Source of the DNA: Pseudomonas azotoformans | GTDB taxonomy: Bacteria > Pseudomonadota > Gammaproteobacteria > Pseudomonadales > Pseudomonadaceae | Direction of reading: 5' to 3' | Length of the DNA: 64,000 nucleotides | Assembly: GCF_900103345.1 (NCBI RefSeq) | Contig: NZ_LT629702.1 | Span: forward strand, 5,068,501-5,132,500 | In this document: piece after piece, positions 43,095-53,067 of the stretch | How positions within the stretch are numbered: position 1 is the first letter of the stretch | Layout of the letters: every line of letters starts with the position of its first letter | Translations under genes and position numbers: made by a program | Notes under the pieces: model-generated | Told to the model about the DNA's origin: nothing | Database searches by the model: none | Seen by the model: the letters and a program-made list of their open reading frames with translations, nothing else

Positions 43095-45301
43095 CGCTTG
43101 AACAGGCCCTTCAATGCATCTTTCAACTGCGGGTTCACCTTGTCGAGCTTCTCTTCCAGCTTGTCGCTGAGCTTGTTGCCGGCCGCCTTGATGGCGACCT
43201 GGGTCAAGCCGTCCTTGTCCAGGCGGCAGGCCTTGGCACCCAGTTCCAGCGGGCCACGGCAGCGCAGCGGCACTTCGATGCCCTGGAAGTTGGAGCCGAC
43301 CTGGCAGGCAGGGTCCGGCGTTTCGCGCTGGTCACCCTCGACAATGATGCCGACGCGGTAGTCCATGCCCAGCACGCGCAAGTCCACATCACCGTTACCG
43401 TTGACGGTCAGGCCCGGGATGCGCACTTTCAGGTCCGGGTTGCTGGCCACGCCGTTGCGGAAGGTCAGGTTGCCTTTCAGCTCCTGGAACGGCGTGTCCT
43501 TGCCTGGCGGCGTGCTGCTCAGGGTCTTGCGGTTGAGCAGAGCAATGCCGGTGCACAGTTGTTGCTCAAGGTTGGCGTTGAGCAGCACGCCGTTGTTGAT
43601 CACAAAGCTGGCGGTGCCGTTGAGGCTGTCGATCAGGGCTTTCTGGCTGTTGCCGCGGCCTGTGAGGTTGCTGTCGAGGGTGATCTGGCCCTTCACCGGC
43701 GGGTTCTGCCCTTGGGCTTGCAGGATGCGTTCGACCGGCACCTGCTTGATCCGGCTTTGCAGCGCCAGCACCGGAATATCCTGACGCACATCGAGGCTGC
43801 CGTTGGCCTGGAAGGTGCCGTTGTAGAGGCCGCCGCTCAAGGTGTCGAGCTTGAGTTGGCCATTGATGCCGGACGCCTTGAGCGCGGCATTCTGGATCGG
43901 CAATTTGCTCAGGGTCAGTTGGCCGAAGGCGAGGTCGGCGTCCACGTCCAGGGCGCGCAGGCGCGTCAATGGCAGCAGCTTGTCGGTGCTCCAGGCGCCT
44001 TTGGTCGGCGCGTCGGGCAATGGCGTGGTGCCGCCGGCGGCCATGGCGCCGGCTTCGCTGTTCTGCACCTCGGCCTGGCGTGCGGCGCTGGCGCCCTTGG
44101 CGGATTCGGACTTGGCCGGCAGGTAGTTGTCGGCGTTGAACGTATCGCCCTTGAGCTGCACGCGCAGGGACTGTTTGGCGAAATCGTCCACCGCCAGGCG
44201 ACCGGTGAAGGTGCTGCCGTCGAGTTTCAGGTTCAGGTCTTCCAGTGCCAGGCTGGTCGGGGTGCCCTTGAGGCGGCTGACCAGTTCGACCTTGCCCAGG
44301 CTGCCCTCGGCCATTGGCGGCAGCGGGTGGCCGACGCTGTCGAGGAACTTGGCCAGGTCAAACTGGGCAATGGACAGCGCGCCGCTGAGCTGCGGGGTCT
44401 TGTCCAGGTCGTTGACCTTAAGCTCGCCCAGGGCGCGCAGCTGGTTGGCCGAGAGCTTCAGGTTGGTCCATTCGGCGATATTGGCCGCCTGGTCCACCAG
44501 CAATTGGCCCTGGGTGGAGAAGGTCACAGTCTTGCCTTGCAGCGGCTCGCCCGTGGCTTCGCCGGTGATCTTCATGTCTTCCAGCTGATAACGCTTGAGG
44601 GCACGCTGGATGCGCAGGTTGCCATTGAGTTCGGTCTTGACGCGCATCACCGGCTGGTTGGTGCCGAAGAAGGCAGTGAGTTTCACCGGGATACTGGCAC
44701 CTTCGTGCACGGCGCCGGCGCTCAGCTGGATGCTTTCGGCGCTGAACTGCTTGCCGGTCTGCTCGTCGTTGTATTCGATGCGGGCGTTGTTGATGGTCAG
44801 GCTGTCGATGTCCAGCCGGATAGGTTTTGAAGGTTTCTCCGGCTCGGGCTCGGCGGCCTGTTCCACGGCAGCGGGTGCGCTGACGCTCGGCTCATTGGCG
44901 TTCTTGCCGATGTCTTCCCAGTCGCCGTGGCCTTGTTTGTCGCGGTTCAGGCGCAGGTTGAGGCCCTCGACACGCACGTCGCTCATCTGTACTTCACGAC
45001 GCAGCAGCGGCAAAACCCGTACCGAGAGGCCGAGCATCTGCAAGTCGGCGAACGGTTTGGTCGGGTTGGTCAGGGTTGCCACGCTGGCTTCGTGCAACTC
45101 CAGGCCGAGCCAGGGGAACAGGCTCCAGCCGATATCGCCATTGAGCGTCAGCTCGATGTGGGCCTTGTCGCGGGCAATCTGGCGAATCTCGTCTTTATAG
45201 TCGTTGGGATCGAAGAGGTGGGTCAGGGCAAAGCCCAGGGCCACAATGATCAGCAACAGCCCGAGAAGTACCAGACCCAGGATTTTGCCGAACGCTTTCA
45301 T
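43091..45301 (-). CDS. AsmA-family protein
   Basis: 736 residues from ATG at 45301, chosen for the AAGGAC ribosome-binding site and because the product then starts with the membrane anchor MKAFGKILGLVLLGLLLIIV. The rest is the long beta-rich periplasmic AsmA domain (IRLDIDSLTINNARIEYND, FPWLGLELHEASVATL) with a C-terminal part including GLTVNGNGDVDLRVLGMDYR. AsmA-like proteins bridge the periplasm and move phospholipids to the outer membrane. First gene of the asmA-mutY-yggX operon. Confidence 0.9.
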   Translation of the reverse strand: MKAFGKILGLVLLGLLLIIVALGFALTHLFDPNDYKDEIRQIARDKAHIELTLNGDIGWSLFPWLGLELHEASVATLTNPTKPFADLQMLGLSVRVLPLLRREVQMSDVRVEGLNLRLNRDKQGHGDWEDIGKNANEPSVSAPAAVEQAAEPEPEKPSKPIRLDIDSLTINNARIEYNDEQTGKQFSAESIQLSAGAVHEGASIPVKLTAFFGTNQPVMRVKTELNGNLRIQRALKRYQLEDMKITGEATGEPLQGKTVTFSTQGQLLVDQAANIAEWTNLKLSANQLRALGELKVNDLDKTPQLSGALSIAQFDLAKFLDSVGHPLPPMAEGSLGKVELVSRLKGTPTSLALEDLNLKLDGSTFTGRLAVDDFAKQSLRVQLKGDTFNADNYLPAKSESAKGASAARQAEVQNSEAGAMAAGGTTPLPDAPTKGAWSTDKLLPLTRLRALDVDADLAFGQLTLSKLPIQNAALKASGINGQLKLDTLSGGLYNGTFQANGSLDVRQDIPVLALQSRIKQVPVERILQAQGQNPPVKGQITLDSNLTGRGNSQKALIDSLNGTASFVINNGVLLNANLEQQLCTGIALLNRKTLSSTPPGKDTPFQELKGNLTFRNGVASNPDLKVRIPGLTVNGNGDVDLRVLGMDYRVGIIVEGDQRETPDPACQVGSNFQGIEVPLRCRGPLELGAKACRLDKDGLTQVAIKAAGNKLSDKLEEKLDKVNPQLKDALKGLFKR

Positions 45302-45626
45302 GGGCGAGTCCTTGTATGTCGATTTCAAAATTTAGCCGCAGAGTATAACGCCCGACGGCCTGCGTCAGTGCCCTGATCGTTACATTGTATCCAGGGCCCG
45401 TGAAACGGGATTTTGGCGTCAAACAAAGCAGATTTCCTGAAAAAGGTGATGGCAGTTTGGTTTTTCTGTCATCCACAGGTGCTAATCTCTGCATGTTCGT
45501 CCGCCTTCTGCGACTTAACGTCGCGCCTAAAAGGGAGCTTCACTCAACAAAACGGCCACGCTTTGCGTGCAAGGCCGAGGGAGAGAGCGCCTGACGGACA
45601 CATACTAACAACTGGGGGAAACACCA
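45302..45626. other. Divergent intergenic region asmA / OFA transporter
   Basis: 325 nt between divergent genes, so it must hold both promoters. A small hairpin GCGAC-TTAAC-GTCGC lies near 45508-45523. No sigma-54 element with correct spacing was found, and no strong -35/-10 pair stands out. Confidence 0.5.
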
Positions 45627-47288
45627 ATGAGCACTAGCACTGCGGCGGCTTCATCTGCCGCACAGCCTGCGTTCCTGTCCAAGGAACGCATTATCGCCAA
45701 GCCCGGCTTCAACCGCTGGCTGGTTCCGCCGGCCGCCCTGGCCATCCACCTGTGCATCGGCATGGCCTACGGGTTCTCGGTGTTCTGGCTGCCACTGTCC
45801 AAGGCGCTGGGTATCACCAAACCGGTCGCCTGCGCGCCGGACATGAGCTTTATCGCTCAAGTCTTCTCGTCCCAATGCGACTGGCCCATCTCCATGCTGG
45901 GCTGGATCTACACCCTGTTCTTCATCTTCCTGGGCTGCTCGGCAGCGATCTGGGGCGGCTGGCTGGAACATGCCGGCCCGCGCAAGGCCGGTGTTGTATC
46001 GGCATTGTGCTGGTGTGGCGGCCTGTTGATCTCGGCATTGGGGATCTATACCCACCAGATCTGGCTGATGTGGATCGGCTCCGGCGTCATCGGCGGTATC
46101 GGTTTGGGCTTGGGCTACATCTCGCCTGTATCGACCCTGATCAAGTGGTTCCCGGACAAGCGTGGCATGGCCACCGGCATGGCGATCATGGGTTTCGGCG
46201 GTGGCGCGATGGTGGGTGCCCCGTTGGCAGCGGCTTTGATGGGCCACTTCGCCACGCCAACCAGCGTGGGCGTGTGGCAGAGCTTCCTGGTGATGGCCGC
46301 GATCTACTTCGTGTTCATGATCGGTGGCGCCTTGTCCTACCGCGTTCCGCCGACCGGCTGGAAGCCTGAGGGCTGGACCGCACCGGCGAAAAAAGCCAGC
46401 AACGCCATGATCACCCACCGTCACGTGCACGTGAACGTGGCGTGGAAAACCCCGCAATTCCGCCTGGTATGGCTGGTGCTGTGCCTGAACGTCTCCGCCG
46501 GTATCGGCATCCTCGGCATGGCTTCGCCCCTGCTGCAGGAAGTGTTCGGCGGCAAGTTGCTGGGTGTGGATGTGCCATTCGGCCAGCTGGACGCCGGTCA
46601 ACTGGCCTCCATCGCCGCCATTGCGGCGGGCTTCACTGGCCTGCTGAGCCTGTTCAACATCGGTGGCCGGTTCTTCTGGGCATCGTTCTCCGACTACCTG
46701 GGCCGTAAAAACACCTACTTTGTGTTCTTCGCCCTGGGCTTTGCCCTGTACGCGCTGATCCCGAACCTGGGGCACCTGGGCAACGTGGCGCTGTTCGTGG
46801 CGGCGTTCTGCATCATCCTGTCGATGTACGGCGGTGGTTTTGCGACCGTCCCGGCCTACCTGGCCGACCTGTTCGGTACGCAAATGGTCGGCGCGATCCA
46901 CGGTCGCCTGCTCACTGCCTGGGCTGCGGCTGGCGTGCTGGGCCCGGTGCTGGTGAACTACCTGCGTGAGTATCAGCTGAGCATCGGCGTTGAACGCGCT
47001 GCGGCCTATGACATCACCTTGTATATCCTCGCGGGCCTGCTGGTGCTGGGCTTCATCTGCAACCTGCTGGTTCGCCCGGTGGCGGACAAGTACTTCATGA
47101 CCGACGCCGAACTGGCTGCCGAACAGGCACTGGGCCATGACAAAGGCGCGGATGCGACCACCTCCCTGGAGTGGAAAGCAGCCCCAGGTACCGTGCCGTT
47201 GGCGATTGCCGCCTGGCTGGTAGTGGGCATTCCGTTGGCGTGGGGTGTGTGGGTGACCCTGCAGAAGACCGCAGTCCTGTTCCACTAA
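45627..47288 (+). CDS. OFA-family MFS transporter (oxalate/formate antiporter-like)
   Basis: 553 residues, 12-13 membrane helices. The conserved N-terminal block NRWLVPPAALAIHLCIGMAYG and the GLGYISPVSTLIKWFPDKRG segment identify the OFA branch of the major facilitator superfamily. Members exchange small carboxylates; the substrate here is unknown. GGGGGA precedes the ATG. A REPIN-like element follows. Confidence 0.87.
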   Translation: MSTSTAAASSAAQPAFLSKERIIAKPGFNRWLVPPAALAIHLCIGMAYGFSVFWLPLSKALGITKPVACAPDMSFIAQVFSSQCDWPISMLGWIYTLFFIFLGCSAAIWGGWLEHAGPRKAGVVSALCWCGGLLISALGIYTHQIWLMWIGSGVIGGIGLGLGYISPVSTLIKWFPDKRGMATGMAIMGFGGGAMVGAPLAAALMGHFATPTSVGVWQSFLVMAAIYFVFMIGGALSYRVPPTGWKPEGWTAPAKKASNAMITHRHVHVNVAWKTPQFRLVWLVLCLNVSAGIGILGMASPLLQEVFGGKLLGVDVPFGQLDAGQLASIAAIAAGFTGLLSLFNIGGRFFWASFSDYLGRKNTYFVFFALGFALYALIPNLGHLGNVALFVAAFCIILSMYGGGFATVPAYLADLFGTQMVGAIHGRLLTAWAAAGVLGPVLVNYLREYQLSIGVERAAAYDITLYILAGLLVLGFICNLLVRPVADKYFMTDAELAAEQALGHDKGADATTSLEWKAAPGTVPLAIAAWLVVGIPLAWGVWVTLQKTAVLFH

Positions 47289-47318
47289 CACCGCAAAAAT
47301 TTTGTGGGCGCGGTTCCT

Positions 47319-47423
47319 GTGGGAGCCGGGCTTGCCCGCGATGGCATCACCTCGGTGCAACTGAAACGCCGAGGTGCCTGCATCGCAGGCAAGCCAGCTC
47401 CGCAAAAGCTGGTTCTCACATGT
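47319..47423. repeat. REPIN-like doublet, diverged, with inner hairpin
   Basis: TGTGGGAGCCGGGCTTGCCC... at the left and an imperfect inverted copy (CAGGCAAGCCAGCTCC ... TCTCACATG) at the right, around an inner 8-bp hairpin CACCTCGG/CCGAGGTG. It lies between the OFA gene and hisB. Confidence 0.75.
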
Positions 47424-47471
47424 ATGCACATGTCTATCCCCGACACTCCATCAGTCTTATCCCCTTCGATG

Positions 47472-47500
47472 TTTCTGTTTAGCGCCCACGCCCCTATAAT
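47472..47500 (+). promoter_or_regulatory. Predicted promoter of hisB
   Basis: A perfect -10 TATAAT (47495-47500) with a weak -35 TTTCTG 17 nt upstream. The start would be near 47507, about 32 nt before the hisB ATG. No leader peptide or attenuator is visible. Confidence 0.6.
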
Positions 47501-47538
47501 GGCTGCCTTTTTCGCCCAATGATTTTGCGGAGCTGGTG

Positions 47539-48132
47539 ATGGCCGAACGTAAGGCGTCCGTCGAGCGCGACACTCTGGAAACCCAGATCAAAGCCTCGAT
47601 CAACCTGGATGGCACCGGAAAGGCCCGATTTGATATCGGTGTACCTTTTCTTGAGCACATGCTGGACCAGATCGCCCGTCACGGGCTGATCGACCTGGAT
47701 ATCGTCAGCAAAGGCGACCTGCATATCGACGACCACCACACGGTGGAAGACGTCGGTATCACGTTGGGCCAGGCATTTGCCAAGGCCATCGGCGACAAGA
47801 AAGGCATCCGTCGCTACGGCCATGCCTATGTCCCGCTGGACGAAGCGCTGTCGCGTGTGGTCATCGACTTCTCCGGCCGTCCAGGCCTGCAGATGCACGT
47901 GCCCTACACCCGCGCCACCGTGGGCGGCTTCGACGTCGACCTGTTCCAGGAGTTCTTCCAGGGGTTCGTCAACCATGCGCTTGTCAGCCTGCACATCGAC
48001 AACCTGCGCGGCACCAACACCCACCACCAGATCGAAACCGTGTTCAAGGCTTTCGGCCGCGCCCTGCGCATGGCTGTGGAGCTGGATGAGCGCATGGCCG
48101 GGCAAATGCCTTCGACCAAGGGCGTCCTGTAA
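47539..48132 (+). CDS. hisB: HisB, imidazoleglycerol-phosphate dehydratase
   Basis: 197 residues from ATG at 47539 (GGAG 6 nt upstream; the GTG just before is less likely). It is the monofunctional IGPD: metal-binding motifs [12 protein letters not shown] and [13 protein letters not shown] are present. It catalyses the sixth step of histidine synthesis. The stop shares one nucleotide with hisH (TAATG). Confidence 0.97.
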   Translation: MAERKASVERDTLETQIKASINLDGTGKARFDIGVPFLEHMLDQIARHGLIDLDIVSKGDLHIDDHHTVEDVGITLGQAFAKAIGDKKGIRRYGHAYVPLDEALSRVVIDFSGRPGLQMHVPYTRATVGGFDVDLFQEFFQGFVNHALVSLHIDNLRGTNTHHQIETVFKAFGRALRMAVELDERMAGQMPSTKGVL

Positions 48133-48770
48133 TGCAGACGGTCGCGGTTATCGATTACGGCATGGGTAACCTGCACTCGGTGGCCAAGGCCCTCGAGCAC
48201 GTAGGGGCCGGCAAGGTGCTGATCACCAGCGATGCCAACGTGATTCGCGAAGCCGACCGGGTGGTGTTTCCCGGCGTCGGCGCGATTCGCGACTGCATGG
48301 CCGAGATCCGCCGCCTGGGCTTTGACAGCCTGGTGCGCGAAGTCAGCCAGGACCGTCCGTTCCTCGGCATCTGCGTGGGCATGCAAGCCTTGCTCGACCG
48401 CAGCGAAGAGAACGACGGCGTCGACTGCATCGGCCTGTTCCCTGGGCAAGTGAAGTTCTTCGGCAAAGACCTGCACGAAGACGGCGCCCACCTGAAAGTC
48501 CCGCACATGGGCTGGAACCAGGTCAGCCAGGCGGTGGATCACCCGCTGTGGCACGACATTCCGGACCTGGCGCGCTTCTACTTCGTGCACAGCTACTACA
48601 TCGCCGCCGGTAAACCGGGCCAGGTGGTGGGTGGCGGGCACTACGGCGTCGACTTCGCCGCTGCGCTGGCCGAAGGCTCGCGGTTTGCCGTGCAGTTCCA
48701 CCCGGAGAAGAGCCATACCCATGGCCTGCAATTGCTGCAGAACTTCGCCGCCTGGGACGGGCGCTGGTAA
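48132..48770 (+). CDS. hisH: HisH, glutamine amidotransferase subunit of IGP synthase
   Basis: 212 residues, class-I glutaminase. Nucleophile Cys lies in [12 protein letters not shown], and His/Glu in [14 protein letters not shown] near the C-terminus. It supplies ammonia to HisF. It is followed directly by a DUF2164 gene that separates it from hisA. Confidence 0.97.
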   Translation: MQTVAVIDYGMGNLHSVAKALEHVGAGKVLITSDANVIREADRVVFPGVGAIRDCMAEIRRLGFDSLVREVSQDRPFLGICVGMQALLDRSEENDGVDCIGLFPGQVKFFGKDLHEDGAHLKVPHMGWNQVSQAVDHPLWHDIPDLARFYFVHSYYIAAGKPGQVVGGGHYGVDFAAALAEGSRFAVQFHPEKSHTHGLQLLQNFAAWDGRW

Positions 48771-49028
48771 ATGGCCCGGAAGCCGAAGCAGCCGGTCTTG
48801 AACCTCACGCCTGAACAGGAGAGTGAGGCTACCCTCAAGATCAAGCGTTTCATGGAAGACCGCTTCGAGCTCAAGCTGGGGTCGTTCGAGGTCGCCGAGA
48901 TCCTCGAACTGTTCACCACCGAAGTGGCTCCGCACTATTACAACAGGGCGATTTTCGACACGCAGACGCTCCTTAAAGAAAGGTTCGAAAGCATCGAAAG
49001 CGACCTGTGGTCGCTTGAGAAGCCCTGA
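48771..49028 (+). CDS. DUF2164 family protein
   Basis: 85 residues, acidic and helical (MEDRFELKLGSFEVAEILEL). The ATG follows the hisH stop without a gap (TAAATG), so it is co-translated with the histidine genes. DUF2164 proteins have no known function; the position between hisH and hisA is the one I recall for pseudomonads and could point to a link with the HisFH complex, but nothing in the sequence shows it. Confidence 0.88.
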   Translation: MARKPKQPVLNLTPEQESEATLKIKRFMEDRFELKLGSFEVAEILELFTTEVAPHYYNRAIFDTQTLLKERFESIESDLWSLEKP

Positions 49029-49067
49029 CTTCCCAAGCATTGCTGAATATCGAATAAGGTTTGCCAG

Positions 49068-49805
49068 ATGCTGATTATCCCCGCTATCGATCTCAAGGAC
49101 GGTGCCTGCGTACGTCTGCGCCAAGGCCGCATGGAAGACTCCACCGTATTCTCCGATGACCCGGTGAGCATGGCCGCCAAATGGGTGGAAGGGGGCTGCC
49201 GTCGCCTGCATCTGGTGGACTTGAACGGCGCCTTCGAAGGCCAACCGGTCAACGGCGAAGTGGTCACCGCCATCGCCAAGCGCTACCCGAACCTGCCGAT
49301 CCAGATCGGTGGCGGTATCCGCTCCCTGGAAACCATCGAGCACTACGTCAAGGCTGGCGTGAGCTACGTGATCATCGGCACCAAGGCGGTGAAAGACCCG
49401 GCGTTCGTCGCCGAAGCCTGCCGCGCCTTCCCGGGCAAAGTGATCGTGGGCCTGGACGCCAAAGACGGTTTCGTCGCCACCGACGGCTGGGCTGAAATCA
49501 GCACGGTGCAGGTGATCGACCTGGCCAAGCAGTTCGAAGCCGACGGCGTCTCCGCCATCGTTTATACCGACATCGCCAAAGACGGCATGATGCAGGGCTG
49601 CAACGTGCCGTTCACTGCTGCGCTGGCTGCCGCGACGAAGATCCCGGTGATCGCTTCCGGCGGCATCCACAACCTGGGCGACATCAAGTCGCTGCTGGAT
49701 GCCAAGGCACCCGGCATCATCGGCGCCATCACCGGCCGTGCGATCTACGAAGGAACCCTGGACGTCGCCGAAGCCCAGGCTTACTGCGATGCCTACAACG
49801 GCTGA
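49068..49805 (+). CDS. hisA: HisA, ProFAR isomerase
   Basis: 245 residues, (beta-alpha)8 barrel. The catalytic Asp of strand 1 is in [10 protein letters not shown] and the second in [14 protein letters not shown]. The two phosphate-binding halves ([10 protein letters not shown] and [11 protein letters not shown]) are visible. It isomerises ProFAR to PRFAR in histidine synthesis. The gene is 9 nt from hisF. Confidence 0.97.
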
Positions 49806-49814
49806 GGACTGACC

Positions 49815-50585
49815 ATGGCGCTGGCCAAACGCATCATCCCTTGCCTGGACGTCGACAACGGTCGCGTGGTCAAGGGCGTCAAGTTCGAGAACATCCGTGA
49901 CGCGGGTGACCCGGTGGAAATTGCCCGTCGCTACGATGAGCAAGGTGCCGACGAAATTACGTTCCTCGACATCACCGCCAGCGTCGACGGCCGCGACACC
50001 ACGTTGCATACCGTCGAGCGCATGGCCAGCCAGGTCTTCATTCCGCTGACCGTGGGCGGTGGCGTGCGCACCGTGCAGGACATCCGCAACCTGCTCAATG
50101 CCGGCGCGGACAAGGTCTCGATCAACACCGCAGCCGTGTTCAACCCGGAGTTCGTCGGCGAAGCCGCGCAGCACTTCGGTTCGCAGTGCATCGTGGTCGC
50201 CATTGACGCCAAGAAAGTCTCCGGCCCGGGCGAAACTCCGCGTTGGGAGATCTTCACCCATGGCGGTCGCAAGCCCACCGGCCTGGACGCGGTGGAGTGG
50301 GCGATGAAGATGGAAGGCCTGGGTGCCGGTGAAATCCTGCTGACCAGCATGGACCAGGACGGCATGAAAAACGGCTTCGACCTGGGCGTGACCCGTGCCA
50401 TCAGCGATGCGCTGGGCATTCCGGTGATTGCCTCCGGTGGCGTCGGCAACCTGCAGCACCTGGCCGATGGTGTGATCGAAGGCCACGCCAGCGCGGTGCT
50501 GGCGGCAAGTATTTTCCACTTTGGCGAATACACCGTTCCCGAGGCCAAGGCCTACATGGCGGCGCGCGGTATCGTCGTGCGCTAA
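49815..50585 (+). CDS. hisF: HisF, cyclase subunit of IGP synthase
   Basis: 256 residues, (beta-alpha)8 barrel. Catalytic Asp residues lie in [15 protein letters not shown] and [12 protein letters not shown]; phosphate loops are [11 protein letters not shown] and [11 protein letters not shown]. Together with HisH it makes IGP and AICAR from PRFAR. Last gene of the his cluster; a solute-binding protein gene follows after 66 nt. Confidence 0.97.
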   Translation: MALAKRIIPCLDVDNGRVVKGVKFENIRDAGDPVEIARRYDEQGADEITFLDITASVDGRDTTLHTVERMASQVFIPLTVGGGVRTVQDIRNLLNAGADKVSINTAAVFNPEFVGEAAQHFGSQCIVVAIDAKKVSGPGETPRWEIFTHGGRKPTGLDAVEWAMKMEGLGAGEILLTSMDQDGMKNGFDLGVTRAISDALGIPVIASGGVGNLQHLADGVIEGHASAVLAASIFHFGEYTVPEAKAYMAARGIVVR

Positions 50586-50651
50586 ACGCTGCTGGACAGC
50601 ATGGCAGGCCAGAGGCACTCTCTGCGCTTGCCATGGATTCCGGTAACTTTC

Positions 50652-51407
50652 ATGTTCAAGCACCTGCTGCTCGCCCTCGCCAGTACGTCCCTCCTGTTGA
50701 CCGCTCCGGCCCACGCCGAAGAACCGTCCGACGCCTCCCTGGTGTTGCTGACGGAAAACTTCCCGCCCTACAACATGGCAAAGAACGGCAAGAACTTCGC
50801 CAAGGACGAGAACATCGAAGGCATCGCCGTGGACATCGTGCGCGAAACCTTCAAGCGGGCGGGCATCTCCTACAACCTCACCCTGCGTTTCCCCTGGGAA
50901 CGTATCTACAAGCTTGCCCTGGAAAAACCGGGCTACGGTGTGTTCGTGATGGCGCGCCTGCCGGACCGTGAAGCGCTGTTCAAATGGGTCGGCCCCATCG
51001 GTCCGGACGATTGGGTGCTGCTGGCCAAGGCTGACAGCAAGATCCAACTGGACGACCTCGAACATGCGCGCCGCTACAAGATCGGCGCCTACAAGGGCGA
51101 TGCCATCGCCCAGACCCTGGAGAAGCAGGGCCTGAACCCCATCGTCGTGTTGCGCGATCAGGACAACGCGCAAAAGCTGCTGGATGGCCAGATCGACCTG
51201 TGGGCCACCGGCGACCCCGCCGGGCGTTACCTGGCACGTCAGGTGGGTGTGACCGGGCTCAAGACTGTGCTGCGCTTCAACAGCGCCCAGCTCTACCTGG
51301 CGTTGAATAAAGACGTGCCGGACGATCTGGTGGCAAGGCTGCAGGCGGCGCTGGACCAGTTGCGCAAAGACGGTCGTGTCGACGAAATCATGGCGCGGTA
51401 CCTCTAG
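50652..51407 (+). CDS. Orphan family-3 solute-binding protein
   Basis: 251 residues from ATG at 50652. A signal peptide (ending LTAPAHAEEP) leads into a periplasmic binding-protein domain (LTENFPPYNMAKNGK, GIAVDIVRETFKRAG, YKIGAYKGDAIAQTLEKQG). No permease or ATPase gene is adjacent. Such orphans may feed another amino acid transporter or a signalling receptor; the ligand is unknown. It lies in the same direction as the his genes and may be read with them. Confidence 0.87.
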   Translation: MFKHLLLALASTSLLLTAPAHAEEPSDASLVLLTENFPPYNMAKNGKNFAKDENIEGIAVDIVRETFKRAGISYNLTLRFPWERIYKLALEKPGYGVFVMARLPDREALFKWVGPIGPDDWVLLAKADSKIQLDDLEHARRYKIGAYKGDAIAQTLEKQGLNPIVVLRDQDNAQKLLDGQIDLWATGDPAGRYLARQVGVTGLKTVLRFNSAQLYLALNKDVPDDLVARLQAALDQLRKDGRVDEIMARYL

Positions 51408-51410
51408 CGG

Positions 51411-52997
51411 TCAGCGTGGTTTGAGCAAATCGACCCGCAATGTCGACGGTTGGTCGGCCTGGTCGAAGGCATAGGTGCAGACCTTGACCGGCTGATGATT
51501 CACGCTGACCAGGCGCACGAACTTATCACCTGCCCCCTGCGGCGCGTCATTGAGTGGGTAGACGATATCGATCGGCTCGTCGTCGTCCTCTTCAGGGGCT
51601 GGAGGATACGGAATGGGCAGGTAATCCACCGGGCGCAGGCAGTCGGTCGTGGCAGCGGGGCCGTACTTGTAGGTGTAGCGGCTCATGAACGGCGGCGCCA
51701 ACTTCCAGGCCAGGGTGTAGCCCTGCAGGGTGTGCGGGTCGAGGAGGATGCTCAGGTCGGGAGTGCGTGCCGGGCCCGGCTTGGCCAGTTCTACCGCAAG
51801 GGTCAGGGCATTGCGCATCATGCCGCTGGTAGCTGGGTGTTCGGCGGAATCGACCCCAATGATGCACAGCATCTGCATCCCGGTCTGCGGGCCTATGGCG
51901 TCGTTGATGCGTGCGCCGCGTGCGTCAATCGGTGCGCTGTACAGCGCCGGGTTTTCGCAGTCGGCGGCACGGCGGGTGGTTTTGTAGCGATAAAACGGCG
52001 TGTTCACCTTGAACGCCAGGTTCCAGGTCGGGGTGATGTCCTTGCCGCGCACGCCCGGTTTTTTCACGTAGTACTGCTGGATAGGCTCGGGATTCTCAAA
52101 GGTAATGCTGGTGGTAGGAAAGAGGTCACACTGTTCTACATCCGCTTGCAGAACACCGGCCACAAAACACCGGTTGAGGAACGTCACCGGGCTGCCGTAG
52201 TTGGTGTCTTCATGCCAGCTCGGCGTGCCGTCCAGGATCTCGCAGGGCGCATCACGTTGGCATTTATGTTCTTCGGACTGGCCGGCGGTGCTGGTGCTGA
52301 GAATACCGAACAGCGTGTTGGACGCTCGGTCCAGCAACGGGCCGCCAAAGCTGCCAAGGCGTACGCCTTTGCACTGGTTCTTCATGGTGATTCGCCACAC
52401 GAAAGGTTGCTCCACCAGTTCGCGCGAAGTTTGTTGGGTGCACGCGGAAAGATGCAAGGTGTCCCACGCTGGAGCTGCGAGTACCAGGATGTCGTTGCCG
52501 TCGGCGGGCACTTCCTTGGCCAGTTTTACCGGGGTTATGCCGTTGTTGAGCAGGCTCGACAACGTGGCGTCCAACTCGATGATCGCAAGGTCTACGCCTT
52601 GGCTGCTGCCCCACTTCAAGGTCTTGAGCGGGTAGGTCTTGATGCGTTCGAGGGTGTCGTCGAAGTAGTTGAAACTGATGCTGCCTTTCATCGGCAGATC
52701 TTTTTGCACGACGCCATTCACGCGGTGCAGGCAATGGCTGCTGGTGACCACGTAAGCCGGGCCGGACTGGCCAGCTTCGTCGCGGGTGTCGAGCAGCGTG
52801 GCGGTGCATAGAGTCTGGGCTTCGTTGCGAATACGACCGACGCCAGTCCAATGGGCGTGCTGATGCTGCGCATTGGTGAGCATTTTGGGCAGGCTGGCGT
52901 TGGCAAGGCCTTCACCGTAGTCCTTTGGTGCCGCGACAAGCAGGCTGGAAAGGCTGCTGATCAGCAGCCCTGTAATCAAGGGATGGAATGTGTTCAT
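51411..52997 (-). CDS. Secreted trypsin-like protein with altered active-site serine
   Basis: 528 residues with a signal peptide (MNTFHPLITGLLISSLSSLLVAA). Residues 50-260 resemble the S1 serine protease fold: His88 in VVTSSHCLHR, Asp136 in GVDLAIIELD, and GSFGGP at 215-220 where active proteases have GDSGGP. The nucleophile position is therefore Phe217, with a Ser one place earlier (216), so activity is doubtful unless the loop is shifted. The C-terminal half (about 300-528) has no recognised domain and contains a proline/acidic stretch (PPAPEEDDDEP). Several Cys may form disulphides. Exported. Confidence 0.78.
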   Translation of the reverse strand: MNTFHPLITGLLISSLSSLLVAAPKDYGEGLANASLPKMLTNAQHQHAHWTGVGRIRNEAQTLCTATLLDTRDEAGQSGPAYVVTSSHCLHRVNGVVQKDLPMKGSISFNYFDDTLERIKTYPLKTLKWGSSQGVDLAIIELDATLSSLLNNGITPVKLAKEVPADGNDILVLAAPAWDTLHLSACTQQTSRELVEQPFVWRITMKNQCKGVRLGSFGGPLLDRASNTLFGILSTSTAGQSEEHKCQRDAPCEILDGTPSWHEDTNYGSPVTFLNRCFVAGVLQADVEQCDLFPTTSITFENPEPIQQYYVKKPGVRGKDITPTWNLAFKVNTPFYRYKTTRRAADCENPALYSAPIDARGARINDAIGPQTGMQMLCIIGVDSAEHPATSGMMRNALTLAVELAKPGPARTPDLSILLDPHTLQGYTLAWKLAPPFMSRYTYKYGPAATTDCLRPVDYLPIPYPPAPEEDDDEPIDIVYPLNDAPQGAGDKFVRLVSVNHQPVKVCTYAFDQADQPSTLRVDLLKPR

Positions 52998-53067
52998 GGA
53001 GTGTCCTGAAAGCGTGAGCGTGAGGCTCGACTATTCAGGAGTGCCGGGTGGGCAGGTCGGTAGCTAT

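Noticed and set aside
45414..45430. Sigma-54-like sequence upstream of the OFA transporter
   Set aside because: The GG and GC dinucleotides are 11 nt apart instead of 10.
45651..47429. A 592-codon open frame on the minus strand across the OFA transporter
   Set aside because: Antisense to a gene with clear MFS family features and runs into a REPIN.
47904..51173. A 1089-codon open frame on the minus strand across the his genes
   Set aside because: It is antisense to hisB, hisH, hisA, hisF and the solute-binding gene, all with clear family motifs; long antisense frames are common in GC-rich DNA and its product is low-complexity His/Gly/Ala-rich.
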